NCBI GenBank assembly: GCA_040219085.1
Contig: JAVJTC010000031.1
Location: forward strand, 47,833 to 111,832
Reading direction: 5' to 3'
Length of the DNA: 64,000 nt
DNA from: Acidimicrobiales bacterium
GTDB lineage: Bacteria; Actinomycetota; Acidimicrobiia; Acidimicrobiales; JAVJTC01
Part shown: positions 8,567-16,931 of the stretch, one piece after another
Layout: every line of letters starts with the position of its first letter
How positions within the stretch are numbered: position 1 is the stretch's first letter
Translations under genes and position numbers: made by a program
The notes under the pieces: generated by a model
Seen by the model: the letters and a program-made list of their open reading frames with translations, nothing else
Told to the model about the DNA's origin: nothing
Database searches by the model: none

Positions 8567-9901
8567 ATGACAGACCGGATCATCATCGAGAACGCCATCG
8601 TCGTGACCATGAACGACGGCGACGACGTCCACTTCGACGGGTCCGTGGTCATCGAGGGGGACCGCATCGTCGCCGTCGGCCGCGACGCCGCAGCGCCATA
8701 CGAGCGAACCGGGGCCAAGGTCATCGACGCATCCGGCAAGGCCGCCCTGCCGGGCCTCGTCGACCTCCACTACCACACCGCGCTGGGCAAGGGCTGGTCC
8801 GACCACCTCCCGCTGTGGGAGTACCTCCAGTCCTGCTGGTACCCCATGATCCGGGCGCTCGACCCCGAGGCCGCCTACTGGGCCGCGATGGCCAGTTACA
8901 GCGAGTCACTGCGGACCGGCACGACGACCATCAACGACATGTACAGGCAGCTGCCGGCGATCGGCCGTGCGGCCGAGGAGATCGGCATCCGCGCCGTCCT
9001 CTGCAACGACGTCGCCGACGACGAACACGATCTGGACACGCTCGCCGACAACGAATCCGCGTACAGGGAACTGCACGGCTCGGCGGACGGACGGATCGAG
9101 GTGCTCATCGGTATCGAGTGGCTCCCACTCGCGTCAGGTGGTCTGTTGCGCGACGCCCGGGCACTCGCCGACCAACTCGGCACGGGCATCCACATCCACC
9201 TCAACGAGTCGCTCAGCGAGGTCGAGATCTCCAAGAAGACCTTCGGTCGTCGCCCGACCGAGTTCGCCTACGACTGCGGGATTCTCGGTCCGGACTGCAT
9301 CGCCGCGCACTGCGTCTGGCTCACCGACGCCGAGATCGCGCTGATGCGCGAGACCGGCACCCAGATCTCTCACAACCCGACCTCCAACGCGAAGCTCGGC
9401 AACGGGGTCGCCCGCCTGCCCGAGATGCTCGCCGCGGGTCTCAACGTGGGCCTCGGTCACGACGCCGCCGAGTGCAACAACAGCCGCGACATGTTCCAGG
9501 TGATGAAGTGGGCCTCGCTCGTCCACCGTGCGACACGGGTCGACGCGTCGCTGGGACAGGCGCCGGACATATTGCGGATGGCCACGCGCAACGGTTCGGC
9601 GGCGCTCGGACACGAGACCGGTCAGCTGAGTGTCGGCACGCTCGCCGACGTCATCCTCGTCGACCTGAAGTCCCAGTTCTTCACGCCGCTGATGCCCGAG
9701 AGCAAGGCGCATCTCTACTCCCATCTCGTCTTCTCGGCCGACGGATCGTCGGTCGACACGACGATCGTCAACGGTCAGGTCCTCATGGAGGGCCGTGAGT
9801 TCACGACGATCGACGAGCAGGAGGTGCTCGCCCGGGCCAACGAGCACTTCCAGGCGGTCGTCGGCCGGATGGTCGTACCGCCCGAGTACGCCGACCTCTG
9901 A
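8567..9901 (+). CDS. Amidohydrolase (cytosine/aminohydrolase-like, subtype III fold), enzyme 1
   Basis: 444 aa. Metal-site residues of the amidohydrolase superfamily can be followed: HYH at 68-70 (LVDLHYHT), His of IHIHLNES near 210, His of AAHCVWL near 248, and Asp in GLGHDAAECNNSRDMF near 299. The C-terminal beta-sandwich returns with DVILVDL and IVNGQVLMEG. Relatives deaminate or dechlorinate N-heterocycles (guanine, cytosine, MTA/SAH, triazines). The Gly-His-Asp spelling replaces the more usual GTDG. ATG 8567 follows GGAGGAGAGCG. The position directly after the pyrimidine permease suggests deamination of the imported ring. Confidence 0.85.
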   Translation: MTDRIIIENAIVVTMNDGDDVHFDGSVVIEGDRIVAVGRDAAAPYERTGAKVIDASGKAALPGLVDLHYHTALGKGWSDHLPLWEYLQSCWYPMIRALDPEAAYWAAMASYSESLRTGTTTINDMYRQLPAIGRAAEEIGIRAVLCNDVADDEHDLDTLADNESAYRELHGSADGRIEVLIGIEWLPLASGGLLRDARALADQLGTGIHIHLNESLSEVEISKKTFGRRPTEFAYDCGILGPDCIAAHCVWLTDAEIALMRETGTQISHNPTSNAKLGNGVARLPEMLAAGLNVGLGHDAAECNNSRDMFQVMKWASLVHRATRVDASLGQAPDILRMATRNGSAALGHETGQLSVGTLADVILVDLKSQFFTPLMPESKAHLYSHLVFSADGSSVDTTIVNGQVLMEGREFTTIDEQEVLARANEHFQAVVGRMVVPPEYADL

Positions 9902-9956
9902 GTCGGAAGCACCCCTCGCCCGCACGCAGACACCCGACCGCTCCCCCGGAGAACCC

Positions 9957-11510
9957 ATGACACGCACGCTCGTCGTCGGCGACCCCGTCGTCACCCTGTC
10001 CGACGCCGGCCTCATCGTCGACGGTGCTCTCATCGTCGAAGGCCGCCAGATTGTCGCCGTCGGGTCGCGTGAGGCGCTCAGCGCCCGCGGACCGTTCGAC
10101 CAGGTCGTCGGCTCCCCGGAACACTTCGTGATGCCCGGCTTCATCAACTGCCACTACCACTCGGAGCTGGCGGTAGGCCCTGGCCTGTTCGAATTCATCT
10201 TCGAGCGGGCGAACGTCATGCTCGTCCACCCCGAGCAGGGCGCCGATCCCGCCGACGTCCACACCGTCGTCTTGTGGGGCCTGGTCCAGGCGATGAAGGG
10301 CGGCCAGACCGCCGCGATCGACTTCTTCTACGGTCGACCCGGCATGGAGCACTTCTCCGCGCCTGCCGCGCTCGAGGCCTACCGCGACGCGGGGTTCCGC
10401 GTCGCGTTCGGGCTCGTGAGCCGTGACGAGAACATCTACGCACACGAGCCCGACGACCAGTTCCTGGCACGACTCCCCGCCGATCTCGCAGCCGAGGTGC
10501 GCGCATCGACCATGGGGTACGCATGGCCTGTCGACGAGGTCCTCGGATCCTTCGAGTCGCTCGCCGAGACCTGGCACGAGCGCGACGACCTCATCCACAT
10601 GGTCCTTGCCCCGGACTGGACGCCTTCCTGCTCCGACGATCTCTACCGGCGCTGCGTCGCACTCGCCGAGGAGTACGACACCTGCCTGACCACCCACGCC
10701 CTCGAGACACGGGCCGAGATGATGTTCAACCTCGAGCGCTACGGCATGTCAGCGCTGAAGCGGCTCGACGGCCTCGGGGTTCTCGGCCCCCGCACGAGCC
10801 TCGCCCACTTCGTGTGGGTCACCGACGACGACGTCGCTCTGTTCGCGGACTCGGGAGCGGTCGCATCGAACAACCCCGGCTCGAACCTGCGTCTCTCCAC
10901 GGGGATCTGCCGCACGAGGGACCTGCTCGACGCCGGTGGCAACGTCGGGATCGGCACCGACGGGATCTCGTTCTCGGACCGTGACGACTTCTTCCAGGAG
11001 CTCCGCCTCGCCGCCTACCTCCAGCGCACGCCCCACCGTTTCGAGGTCGGTCGCCTCGACTCCGAGAAGTTGCTCCGCACCGCCTCGCACAGTGGCGCCG
11101 CGGCGACGGGATGGGGAGGTCGTCTCGGTGAGCTCTCCGAGGGGATGCTCGCCGACCTGCTCGTGGTGAAGAAGGACCGGGTCTTCTTCCCGCCGGGTCG
11201 TTTCGCCATGACGCCGCCGCTCGATGTCATCATCGACCGCACGGAGTCCGCCGACATCGACGCCGTGATGATCAACGGGCGGCTGGTGATCGAGGACGGC
11301 ACCGTGACGGTGGTCGATGAAGATGCGCTGCGCGAGAAGGTCGTCGACGCCACCACGCGCCTGTACCCCCTGGGTGCGAGTACGCAGACCACCGGAATCT
11401 CCGCCCGTGTCGACCCGTACATCGTCGATTTCTACCAGCGGTGGTACGACACGCCGGTGCAGCCCGCGTATCTCTACAACCCGAAGGTGGACCCGGAGAC
11501 CGGGGTCTGA
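9957..11510 (+). CDS. Amidohydrolase (aminohydrolase-like), enzyme 2, paralogue of the 13043 gene
   Basis: 517 aa, longer than most deaminases. It has HYH at 66-68 (FINCHYHSE), His in LTTHALETRAEMMFN near 247, His in AHFVWVTDDD near 284, and Asp in GIGTDGISFSDRDDF near 334. It shares many exact blocks (PDWTP, CSDxLY, LETRAE, GSN, DREDF-type) with the gene at 13043 and much less with the 8567 gene, so these two arose by duplication. ATG 9957 has CCGGAGAA upstream. A role in ring hydrolysis or deamination is inferred from family and context; the substrate is unknown. Confidence 0.83.
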   Translation: MTRTLVVGDPVVTLSDAGLIVDGALIVEGRQIVAVGSREALSARGPFDQVVGSPEHFVMPGFINCHYHSELAVGPGLFEFIFERANVMLVHPEQGADPADVHTVVLWGLVQAMKGGQTAAIDFFYGRPGMEHFSAPAALEAYRDAGFRVAFGLVSRDENIYAHEPDDQFLARLPADLAAEVRASTMGYAWPVDEVLGSFESLAETWHERDDLIHMVLAPDWTPSCSDDLYRRCVALAEEYDTCLTTHALETRAEMMFNLERYGMSALKRLDGLGVLGPRTSLAHFVWVTDDDVALFADSGAVASNNPGSNLRLSTGICRTRDLLDAGGNVGIGTDGISFSDRDDFFQELRLAAYLQRTPHRFEVGRLDSEKLLRTASHSGAAATGWGGRLGELSEGMLADLLVVKKDRVFFPPGRFAMTPPLDVIIDRTESADIDAVMINGRLVIEDGTVTVVDEDALREKVVDATTRLYPLGASTQTTGISARVDPYIVDFYQRWYDTPVQPAYLYNPKVDPETGV

Positions 11511-11511
11511 C

Positions 11512-12525
11512 ATGGCACTCGTCATCGATGCCCACACCCACATCCTGAGCCTGTCCGCGGATCCCGAGTTCACCGCGGCCTACGGTCGGGAGGGTTCGTT
11601 GTGCATCTGTCGCAGCATGGGGAAGCTTCCGACGCATCGTCAGCCGACCGACGAGGAATGGGACGAGTCGGGGTTGTTCGACAAGGCGTTCCTCACCATC
11701 GGACCCTCCGAGACGGTCGCTGCGCACCCGGGATTCGACAAGATCGTCATCCTCGGGGTGTCGCCCCAGTACCTGGACGGACAGCTGATCGGGACAGTCG
11801 ACACGACCGGTATCACCGGTGTGGAGGGCCCGCCCCACCCCGACAGGTGCAACGACTACATCGCTGCATGCGTGGCGATGGACCCCGATCATCTGATCGG
11901 CTTCGCGTCCGTCAATCCGATGTACAAGGGCGTTGCGCACGCGGTCGCCGAGCTGGAACGAGCTGTCGTCGACCTGGGTCTGTCGGGCGTGAAGCTCTAC
12001 CCGATGTACCAGCACTGGTCACCCGAGGACCGCGAGGTTGCGTTCCCCGTGTTCGCCAAGGCAGCCGAACTCGGCATCCCGGTGATGGTCCACCAGGCCG
12101 GATCCACCCGGATCGACGCGAAGATGTCCTACGCCCGACCGGCGATGCTCGACGACATCGGCCGCGAGTTCCGGGATCTCGTCGTCATCCTCGCCCATTG
12201 CGGGATCCCGTGGATCGACGAGGCGATGTTCATGCTGACCAAGCACCCGAACTTCTACACCGACCTGAGCTACCACATCGCGACGATCACCCGGCGTGAG
12301 CTCTTCGAGTTCCTCCACCGGGCCGAGCCGTTCTTCGTACCGCTGGAGAAGCTGTTCTTCGGTACGGACTATCCGGGCTTCCTCTACGACCCGATCGCGT
12401 TGCGCGAGAAGCTGATGACGGTGAACGAGGAGGCCGCACCGTTGGGGCTCGACCCCATACCCGAGGAGAAGCTGCACGGGATCATGGGCGACAACCTCGC
12501 CCGAGTCCTCGGCCTCGAGGGCTAG
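11512..12525 (+). CDS. Amidohydrolase_2-family TIM-barrel hydrolase/decarboxylase
   Basis: 337 aa. It starts with VIDAHTH (His 8, His 10), then SGVKLYPMYQ, IPVMVHQAG, VVILAHCGIPW, FFGTDYPGF and a terminal DNLARVLGL. This is the ACMSD/resorcylate-decarboxylase branch (amidohydrolase_2), which removes CO2 or opens rings, usually with one zinc. ATG 11512 begins 1 nt after the previous stop. Its TAG (12523-12525) overlaps the stop of the convergent epimerase gene in the tetranucleotide CTAG. It is a candidate for a decarboxylation or C-C/C-N hydrolysis step in the cluster. Confidence 0.83.
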   Translation: MALVIDAHTHILSLSADPEFTAAYGREGSLCICRSMGKLPTHRQPTDEEWDESGLFDKAFLTIGPSETVAAHPGFDKIVILGVSPQYLDGQLIGTVDTTGITGVEGPPHPDRCNDYIAACVAMDPDHLIGFASVNPMYKGVAHAVAELERAVVDLGLSGVKLYPMYQHWSPEDREVAFPVFAKAAELGIPVMVHQAGSTRIDAKMSYARPAMLDDIGREFRDLVVILAHCGIPWIDEAMFMLTKHPNFYTDLSYHIATITRRELFEFLHRAEPFFVPLEKLFFGTDYPGFLYDPIALREKLMTVNEEAAPLGLDPIPEEKLHGIMGDNLARVLGLEG

Positions 12526-12950
12526 GTGCGCCCGGTCTCCGTGGCGTCCGAAGGCGCCATCTCCTGGACCAGTTCGACCATCACGCCGTCGAAGGCCGAC
12601 GGGTGGACGAAGGCGATCAACGTGTCGCCCCCGCCGCGGCGGGGCTCGTCGTCGATCACGCGTAGGCCCCGGTTCTTGAGATCGGCGAGGGCGGCTGCGA
12701 CGTCGTCGACCTCGAGGGCGATGTGGTGCAGACCCGGCCCCCGCGATTCGATCGACCGGGCGACCACGCCCTCGCCGGTTGCCTCGAGGGTCTGCAGGTG
12801 GCAGTCGCCTACGGGCCACATGCGCTCGGTGAACCCCGGGCCGTCCTCGACGTGGTCGACCGCGAGGTCGCATGCCCCCTCGAGTATTCCAAGAAGCGGA
12901 GAGTCGCCGTCATGGGCCAGCGCCACGTGATGAATACGTCGAACCTTCAT
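12522..12950 (-). CDS. mce: Methylmalonyl-CoA epimerase-like VOC protein
   Basis: 142 aa, two glyoxalase/VOC repeats. It has IHHVAL at residues 5-10, GLHHIALEVDDV near 87, RVIDDEPRRGGG and IAFVHPSAFDGVMVEL. The two His and the terminal Glu (VMVEL) are the metal ligands of methylmalonyl-CoA epimerase, and the IDxEPRxG...FxHP pattern is typical of that enzyme rather than general glyoxalases. ATG 12950 has GGAGG 6 nt upstream. It lies on the strand opposite the amidohydrolases. Its presence links the cluster to the B12 mutase at 190, since epimerase converts S- to R-methylmalonyl-CoA for the mutase. Confidence 0.8.
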   Translation of the reverse strand: MKVRRIHHVALAHDGDSPLLGILEGACDLAVDHVEDGPGFTERMWPVGDCHLQTLEATGEGVVARSIESRGPGLHHIALEVDDVAAALADLKNRGLRVIDDEPRRGGGDTLIAFVHPSAFDGVMVELVQEMAPSDATETGRT

Positions 12951-13042
12951 GGAATCCTCCCGATGCTCGGGGTCGAAGATACCGGTTCGCCCGACCCGGC
13001 CAGAACGACGGACGGAGACCCCGCCGGGGTGAGGAGGAAGCG

Positions 13043-14611
13043 ATGACACGGAGGACCCTGGTGATCGGCGACCCGGTCTTCGTCGGCGGGGCGACGGGCG
13101 TCCTCGACGACGGCGCTCTCGTGATCATGGATGACACCGTCGAGGAGGTGGGTCCGAGGGCCGTTCTCGAGACACACGGCCCGTTCGACGAGGTCATCGG
13201 GGGGCCCGACGTCGCTGTTCTTCCCGGCTTCGTGAACGCCCACTACCACACGGAGTGCTGGACGGCACCCGGGCTCATCGACGAGATCTTCGAGCTCGGC
13301 AACCTCTACGTCGGTTCCAGCATGATCGAGACCGACCTCGAGGTGATCGAGCTCCTGGCGACCTACGGCCTGGTGCAGGCCCTCAAGGGCGGCCAGACGA
13401 CGACCATCGACGCGTTCTACGGCCGGCCCTCGGTGCCGTTGCTCGGAGCCGAGGCCGTGATGACCGCGTACGACCGGGTCGGGATGCGTACGGCGCTCGC
13501 TCTGTCGCTGCGGGATCAGAACCGCTACGGGCACCGCAGCGACGACGAGATGCTCGCTGCGCTCCCACCGGAGATCGCGGCGGAGGTCCGGGCGTCGCCG
13601 CTGGGCTATGCCTGGCCGATCGACGAGATGGTCGCGATCTTCCACGAGCTCCACGACCGCTGGGACGGACGTGACGGTCGCTTCCGCGTCATTCTGGCGC
13701 CCGACTGGACTCCCGCCTGTTCTGACGAGCTCTATGTCAGGGCCCGGCGTCTCGCGGACGACTACGACGTGCCACTCACCTCCCACGTCCTCGAGACCCG
13801 CGCCGAGCTGATGTGGAACCTCGACGTCTACGGAAAGCCCGGCGTGCGCCGACTCGCCGACCTCGGCGTGCTCGGTCCCGACGTCTCGTTCAGTCACTTC
13901 GTATGGGCCACGGACGAGGACATCGCCATCGCTGCGGACCACGGGGTGACAGCCGTGAACTGCATCGGATCCAACATGCGGACCTCGGTCGGTCTGTGTC
14001 GGGTGCGCGACATCCTCGAGGCCGGGGGCCGGGTGGCCTTCGGCACCGACGGGGTGTCCGTCGGCGACCGCGAGGACTTCCTCTCCGAGATCCGGGTGGC
14101 GACGATTCTGCAGCGTCAACCCGACCGGTTCGACGAGCACCGCATCGATTCCGAGATCGTTCTCGGTTCGGCGACGGCCGCCGGCGCGGCCGTGAGCGGA
14201 TTCGGTTCGAAGCTGGGGACGCTCGAGCCCGGCTGCCTGGCGGACCTGGTGTGCGTCGACACGAGCCGCATCATGTTCCCGCGGACGCGTTATCCGCGGG
14301 AGCGCATTCTCGATGTCCTCGTGGACCGTGCTGACGCCGGCGACATCAGCCGTGTCATGGTCGCCGGGAAGGTCGTCGTCGCCGACGGTCGTGTCCTCAC
14401 CATCGACGAGGACCAACTCGTGGAGCGGATCACCGACATCGAGGATCGGCTCTACCGGCCGACGTCGGAGGCTGTCCGCCGCAGCGAGCTCGCTGCCATG
14501 TTCAAGCCCCAGGTCGTCGAGATGTGCGAGGACTGGTACAGCCGGCCCATCACCCGGCCCGCCTCCATCTTCAACACCCGGTCCGCGCCGGGGCCCGCGT
14601 CTTCGACGTGA
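13043..14611 (+). CDS. Amidohydrolase (aminohydrolase-like), enzyme 3, paralogue of the 9957 gene
   Basis: 522 aa. HYH is at 67-69 (FVNAHYHTE), His lies in LTSHVLETRAELMWN and SHFVWATDED, and Asp in FGTDGVSVGDREDF. Spacing and wording parallel the 9957 enzyme over nearly the full length. ATG 13043 follows GAGGAGGAA. The stop TGA 14609-14611 overlaps the GTG of a TenA gene, so amidohydrolase and TenA are translated as a coupled pair. This is strong circumstantial evidence for an aminopyrimidine-type substrate. It is divergent from the epimerase with a 92-nt spacer. Confidence 0.83.
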   Translation: MTRRTLVIGDPVFVGGATGVLDDGALVIMDDTVEEVGPRAVLETHGPFDEVIGGPDVAVLPGFVNAHYHTECWTAPGLIDEIFELGNLYVGSSMIETDLEVIELLATYGLVQALKGGQTTTIDAFYGRPSVPLLGAEAVMTAYDRVGMRTALALSLRDQNRYGHRSDDEMLAALPPEIAAEVRASPLGYAWPIDEMVAIFHELHDRWDGRDGRFRVILAPDWTPACSDELYVRARRLADDYDVPLTSHVLETRAELMWNLDVYGKPGVRRLADLGVLGPDVSFSHFVWATDEDIAIAADHGVTAVNCIGSNMRTSVGLCRVRDILEAGGRVAFGTDGVSVGDREDFLSEIRVATILQRQPDRFDEHRIDSEIVLGSATAAGAAVSGFGSKLGTLEPGCLADLVCVDTSRIMFPRTRYPRERILDVLVDRADAGDISRVMVAGKVVVADGRVLTIDEDQLVERITDIEDRLYRPTSEAVRRSELAAMFKPQVVEMCEDWYSRPITRPASIFNTRSAPGPASST

Positions 14612-15222
14612 CGGCCTCGGACCTGCTCCGGTCGATCGGCGAGCCCGAGATCGTGCGCTGGCTCGACCATCCCACGGTGACCGGGCTCGCCTCCGGTGAA
14701 CTGCCGCGTGACGACTTCGTCGCCTGGGCCCGTCAGGACTGGATCTATCTGCACCACTACGTGCGGGTCTACGCGTCGCTCGCTGCCGTGGCCCCCGGAC
14801 CGCTCGTGCCCGAGATCGTCGGGATGGCGCACAACCTCGCCGCGATCGAGCTGGGCCTGCTGCGGGACCTCTCCGATGGGATGGGCTTCGTCATCGACGG
14901 AGCGGAGCCCGCCGCTGTCACGGCTGAGTACATGGAGTTCCTGTCCTCGAACATGGCGGACTTCGGCCTCGGTCTGGCGGCCGCGCTGCCCTGCCTGTGG
15001 GGGTACACGCGTCTGGGCCTGTTGCTCGGTGTCGACGATCTCAGCGACGACCACCCCTATGCGCCGTGGTTGAAGACGTACGGTGGTGACCCGCTGCGCG
15101 AGCGGGTGGGGCGACTCCTCATCCTGCTCGACGCGGCGACGCCGTCACCTCGTGAGGTGGAGCGACTCGTGCGGGAGGCCTTCGTTCTGGAGTGGCGGTT
15201 CTGGGACGTGCCGAGCCACTGA
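14608..15222 (+). CDS. tenA: TenA-family aminopyrimidine hydrolase, copy 2
   Basis: 204 aa. ARQDWIYLHHYVRVYA puts Asp at 44 and Tyr at 47, the numbering of Bacillus TenA. LPCLWGYTRLG supplies Cys 129 and Tyr 133, and LEWRFWD supplies Glu 195. All residues of the Cys-type active site are therefore visible. GTG 14608 overlaps the amidohydrolase stop (GTGA). Sequence identity with copy 1 is modest by eye (different N-terminus and loops), so the two probably act on different substrates, for example thiamine versus aminomethylpyrimidine. Confidence 0.87.
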   Translation: MTASDLLRSIGEPEIVRWLDHPTVTGLASGELPRDDFVAWARQDWIYLHHYVRVYASLAAVAPGPLVPEIVGMAHNLAAIELGLLRDLSDGMGFVIDGAEPAAVTAEYMEFLSSNMADFGLGLAAALPCLWGYTRLGLLLGVDDLSDDHPYAPWLKTYGGDPLRERVGRLLILLDAATPSPREVERLVREAFVLEWRFWDVPSH

Positions 15223-15301
15223 GCGGGTCCGGCGGGCCGCCCGCACCGGGAGCAGCCGGACGCGGTTACGGTCATGGCACCAGACGGCGAGGAGCCCGAC
15301 A

Positions 15302-16216
15302 TTGGGACGCGGCGACACTGACGGCGGTGACCTGCCGGTGGTGGAGGTCTTCGCCCGCGACGCCCGCCACGCGCCCCCCGCGTCGAAGGGGTCGATCGTC
15401 CACGACCCGCCGAGGCGGCGCCTGGGGACTCGTGGGTGCATCGTCATCGCGACGCTGGCCATCGGTGTCTCGGTCGTCGTGGTCGGCTCGATGACGACCG
15501 GGGAGGGCCGCGACGCCGATCCCGTCGACGATGCGCAGGCCGGCGTCCGGGGAGCTGAGCCGCCTGATCCGTTCGCTGCTGACGCCGTCTTCGACGGCGC
15601 CGCACGCCACACCGTCGGCGTGGTGGGCGAGACGTGTTGTGACCGCCCCGCTGTGGTCGTCAGGGGGTCGGACCCGTTGGGAGGGCACGCGCGAGCTGTC
15701 GCAGCGGATGTAGCCGGGATCCCGGGAGCCGCGGTGTTCGCGGGGCCAGGTGGGTCCCAACTCGTCGCGCTCGGTTCAGGGGGCGCAAGAGTCGTGGTGG
15801 CGGCCGAAGCGAGTCGGCCGTTCACCCCCGCCGAGCTCGCGACGCTGCGTGATCACGTGGCCGTCGCCGTGGACCAGACCGGTTCCGTGCGGCTTGTCGT
15901 GGACGCGCCTCTCGTCGCGAGGGTCGACGATGGTCCCGCTGCCGGCCCCCCGTCGTCCTTCTCCGTGGGGCGGACGACGCCGCTACGGACCGACCAGACC
16001 ACGTTCGTCGCCGGCGGAGCCGACAGCGGAACCGTGGTGGCCATCGACCGGTGGACCGGCCGGCTCCTGTGGGCATCGACGGTGGGAAGCGCGGCCTTTC
16101 TCGACGGGGTGGTTGGTGACCTCGTCGTCGTCGCAGCCGGTCCGGGGCGTGTCGTGGGGCTCGACGTGTTCACGGGAGCGCCGCGGTCCATTGAGATCCC
16201 CCTCGGGCCGCCGTAG
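15302..16216 (+). CDS. Single-pass membrane protein with a PQQ-like repeat, function unknown
   Basis: 304 aa from TTG 15302, chosen because GAGGAG lies 7 nt upstream; GTG 15338 is an alternative. A cytoplasmic Arg-rich stretch precedes one hydrophobic segment (GCIVIATLAIGVSVVVVGSM, about 45-64), so most of the protein would be extracytoplasmic. Near the end, GTVVAIDRWTGRLLW is a PQQ-like beta-propeller repeat, followed by a second weaker repeat (VVGLDVFTGAPR). There are too few repeats for a full propeller. I do not recognise a specific function. It lies just after TenA but has no visible link to it. Confidence 0.6.
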   Translation: MGRGDTDGGDLPVVEVFARDARHAPPASKGSIVHDPPRRRLGTRGCIVIATLAIGVSVVVVGSMTTGEGRDADPVDDAQAGVRGAEPPDPFAADAVFDGAARHTVGVVGETCCDRPAVVVRGSDPLGGHARAVAADVAGIPGAAVFAGPGGSQLVALGSGGARVVVAAEASRPFTPAELATLRDHVAVAVDQTGSVRLVVDAPLVARVDDGPAAGPPSSFSVGRTTPLRTDQTTFVAGGADSGTVVAIDRWTGRLLWASTVGSAAFLDGVVGDLVVVAAGPGRVVGLDVFTGAPRSIEIPLGPP

Positions 16217-16271
16217 TCGTAGGGTCGCGGCACGAGTCCGACCCATCACCCCACATCGAGGAAAGCCGCAC

Positions 16272-16931
16272 ATGACGGAACTGACGGCCGCCGACGGTCA
16301 CGTCCTCGGCGCGTACGAGAACCATCCGGCCGACGCCCTTGCGGGGATCGTCGTCATTCAGGAGATCTTCGGGGTGAACGCCCACATCCGCTCCGTCGTC
16401 GACGTGTGGGCGGACCGCGGCTACCACACGATCGCTCCGGCTGTCTTCGACCGCATCGAGCCCGGGATCGAGCTCGGCTACGACCCCGACGGCATCGCCC
16501 GCGGTAGGCAACTCAAGTCCGAGCTCGCTTGGGACGACGTCATCGCCGATGTCGCAGCTGCGGTGCGTCGGGTCGCCGAGTCGGGCCCGGTGGGGATCAT
16601 CGGTTTCTGCATGGGCGGGTCCGTGGCGTGGCTGGCGGCCTCGTCGCTGCCCGTGGCCGCTGCGGTCGGCTACTACGGCGCGGAGATCCCGGCGTGGGTG
16701 GACCACACGCCCACCGTGCCGGTGATGTTGCACTTCGGATCACAGGACGCCGCCATCCCCCTCAGCGGGGTCGCCGAGGTGACCGTCGCCCACCCCGAGG
16801 TGGCCGTCCACGCCTACGAGGGAGCCGGACACGGTTTCGCCTGTGATGCCTGCGGGTCGTTCCACGCTCCGTCGGCCGCGGTGGCAGATGAGCGGACGGC
16901 CGGGTTCTTCGCCCGACACCTCACTTCGTGA
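16272..16931 (+). CDS. Dienelactone hydrolase family protein
   Basis: 219 aa alpha/beta hydrolase. IVVIQEIFGVN near 26-36, the nucleophile elbow GFCMGGS with Cys 113, Asp 159 in FGSQDAAIP and His 187 in EGAGHGFACD form the Cys-Asp-His triad of dienelactone hydrolases. The family opens lactones or related esters in aromatic degradation, but many members act on unknown substrates. The 3' end overlaps the convergent epimerase gene by 11 nt. ATG 16272 is preceded by GAGGAAAGCCGCAC. Confidence 0.88.
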   Translation: MTELTAADGHVLGAYENHPADALAGIVVIQEIFGVNAHIRSVVDVWADRGYHTIAPAVFDRIEPGIELGYDPDGIARGRQLKSELAWDDVIADVAAAVRRVAESGPVGIIGFCMGGSVAWLAASSLPVAAAVGYYGAEIPAWVDHTPTVPVMLHFGSQDAAIPLSGVAEVTVAHPEVAVHAYEGAGHGFACDACGSFHAPSAAVADERTAGFFARHLTS

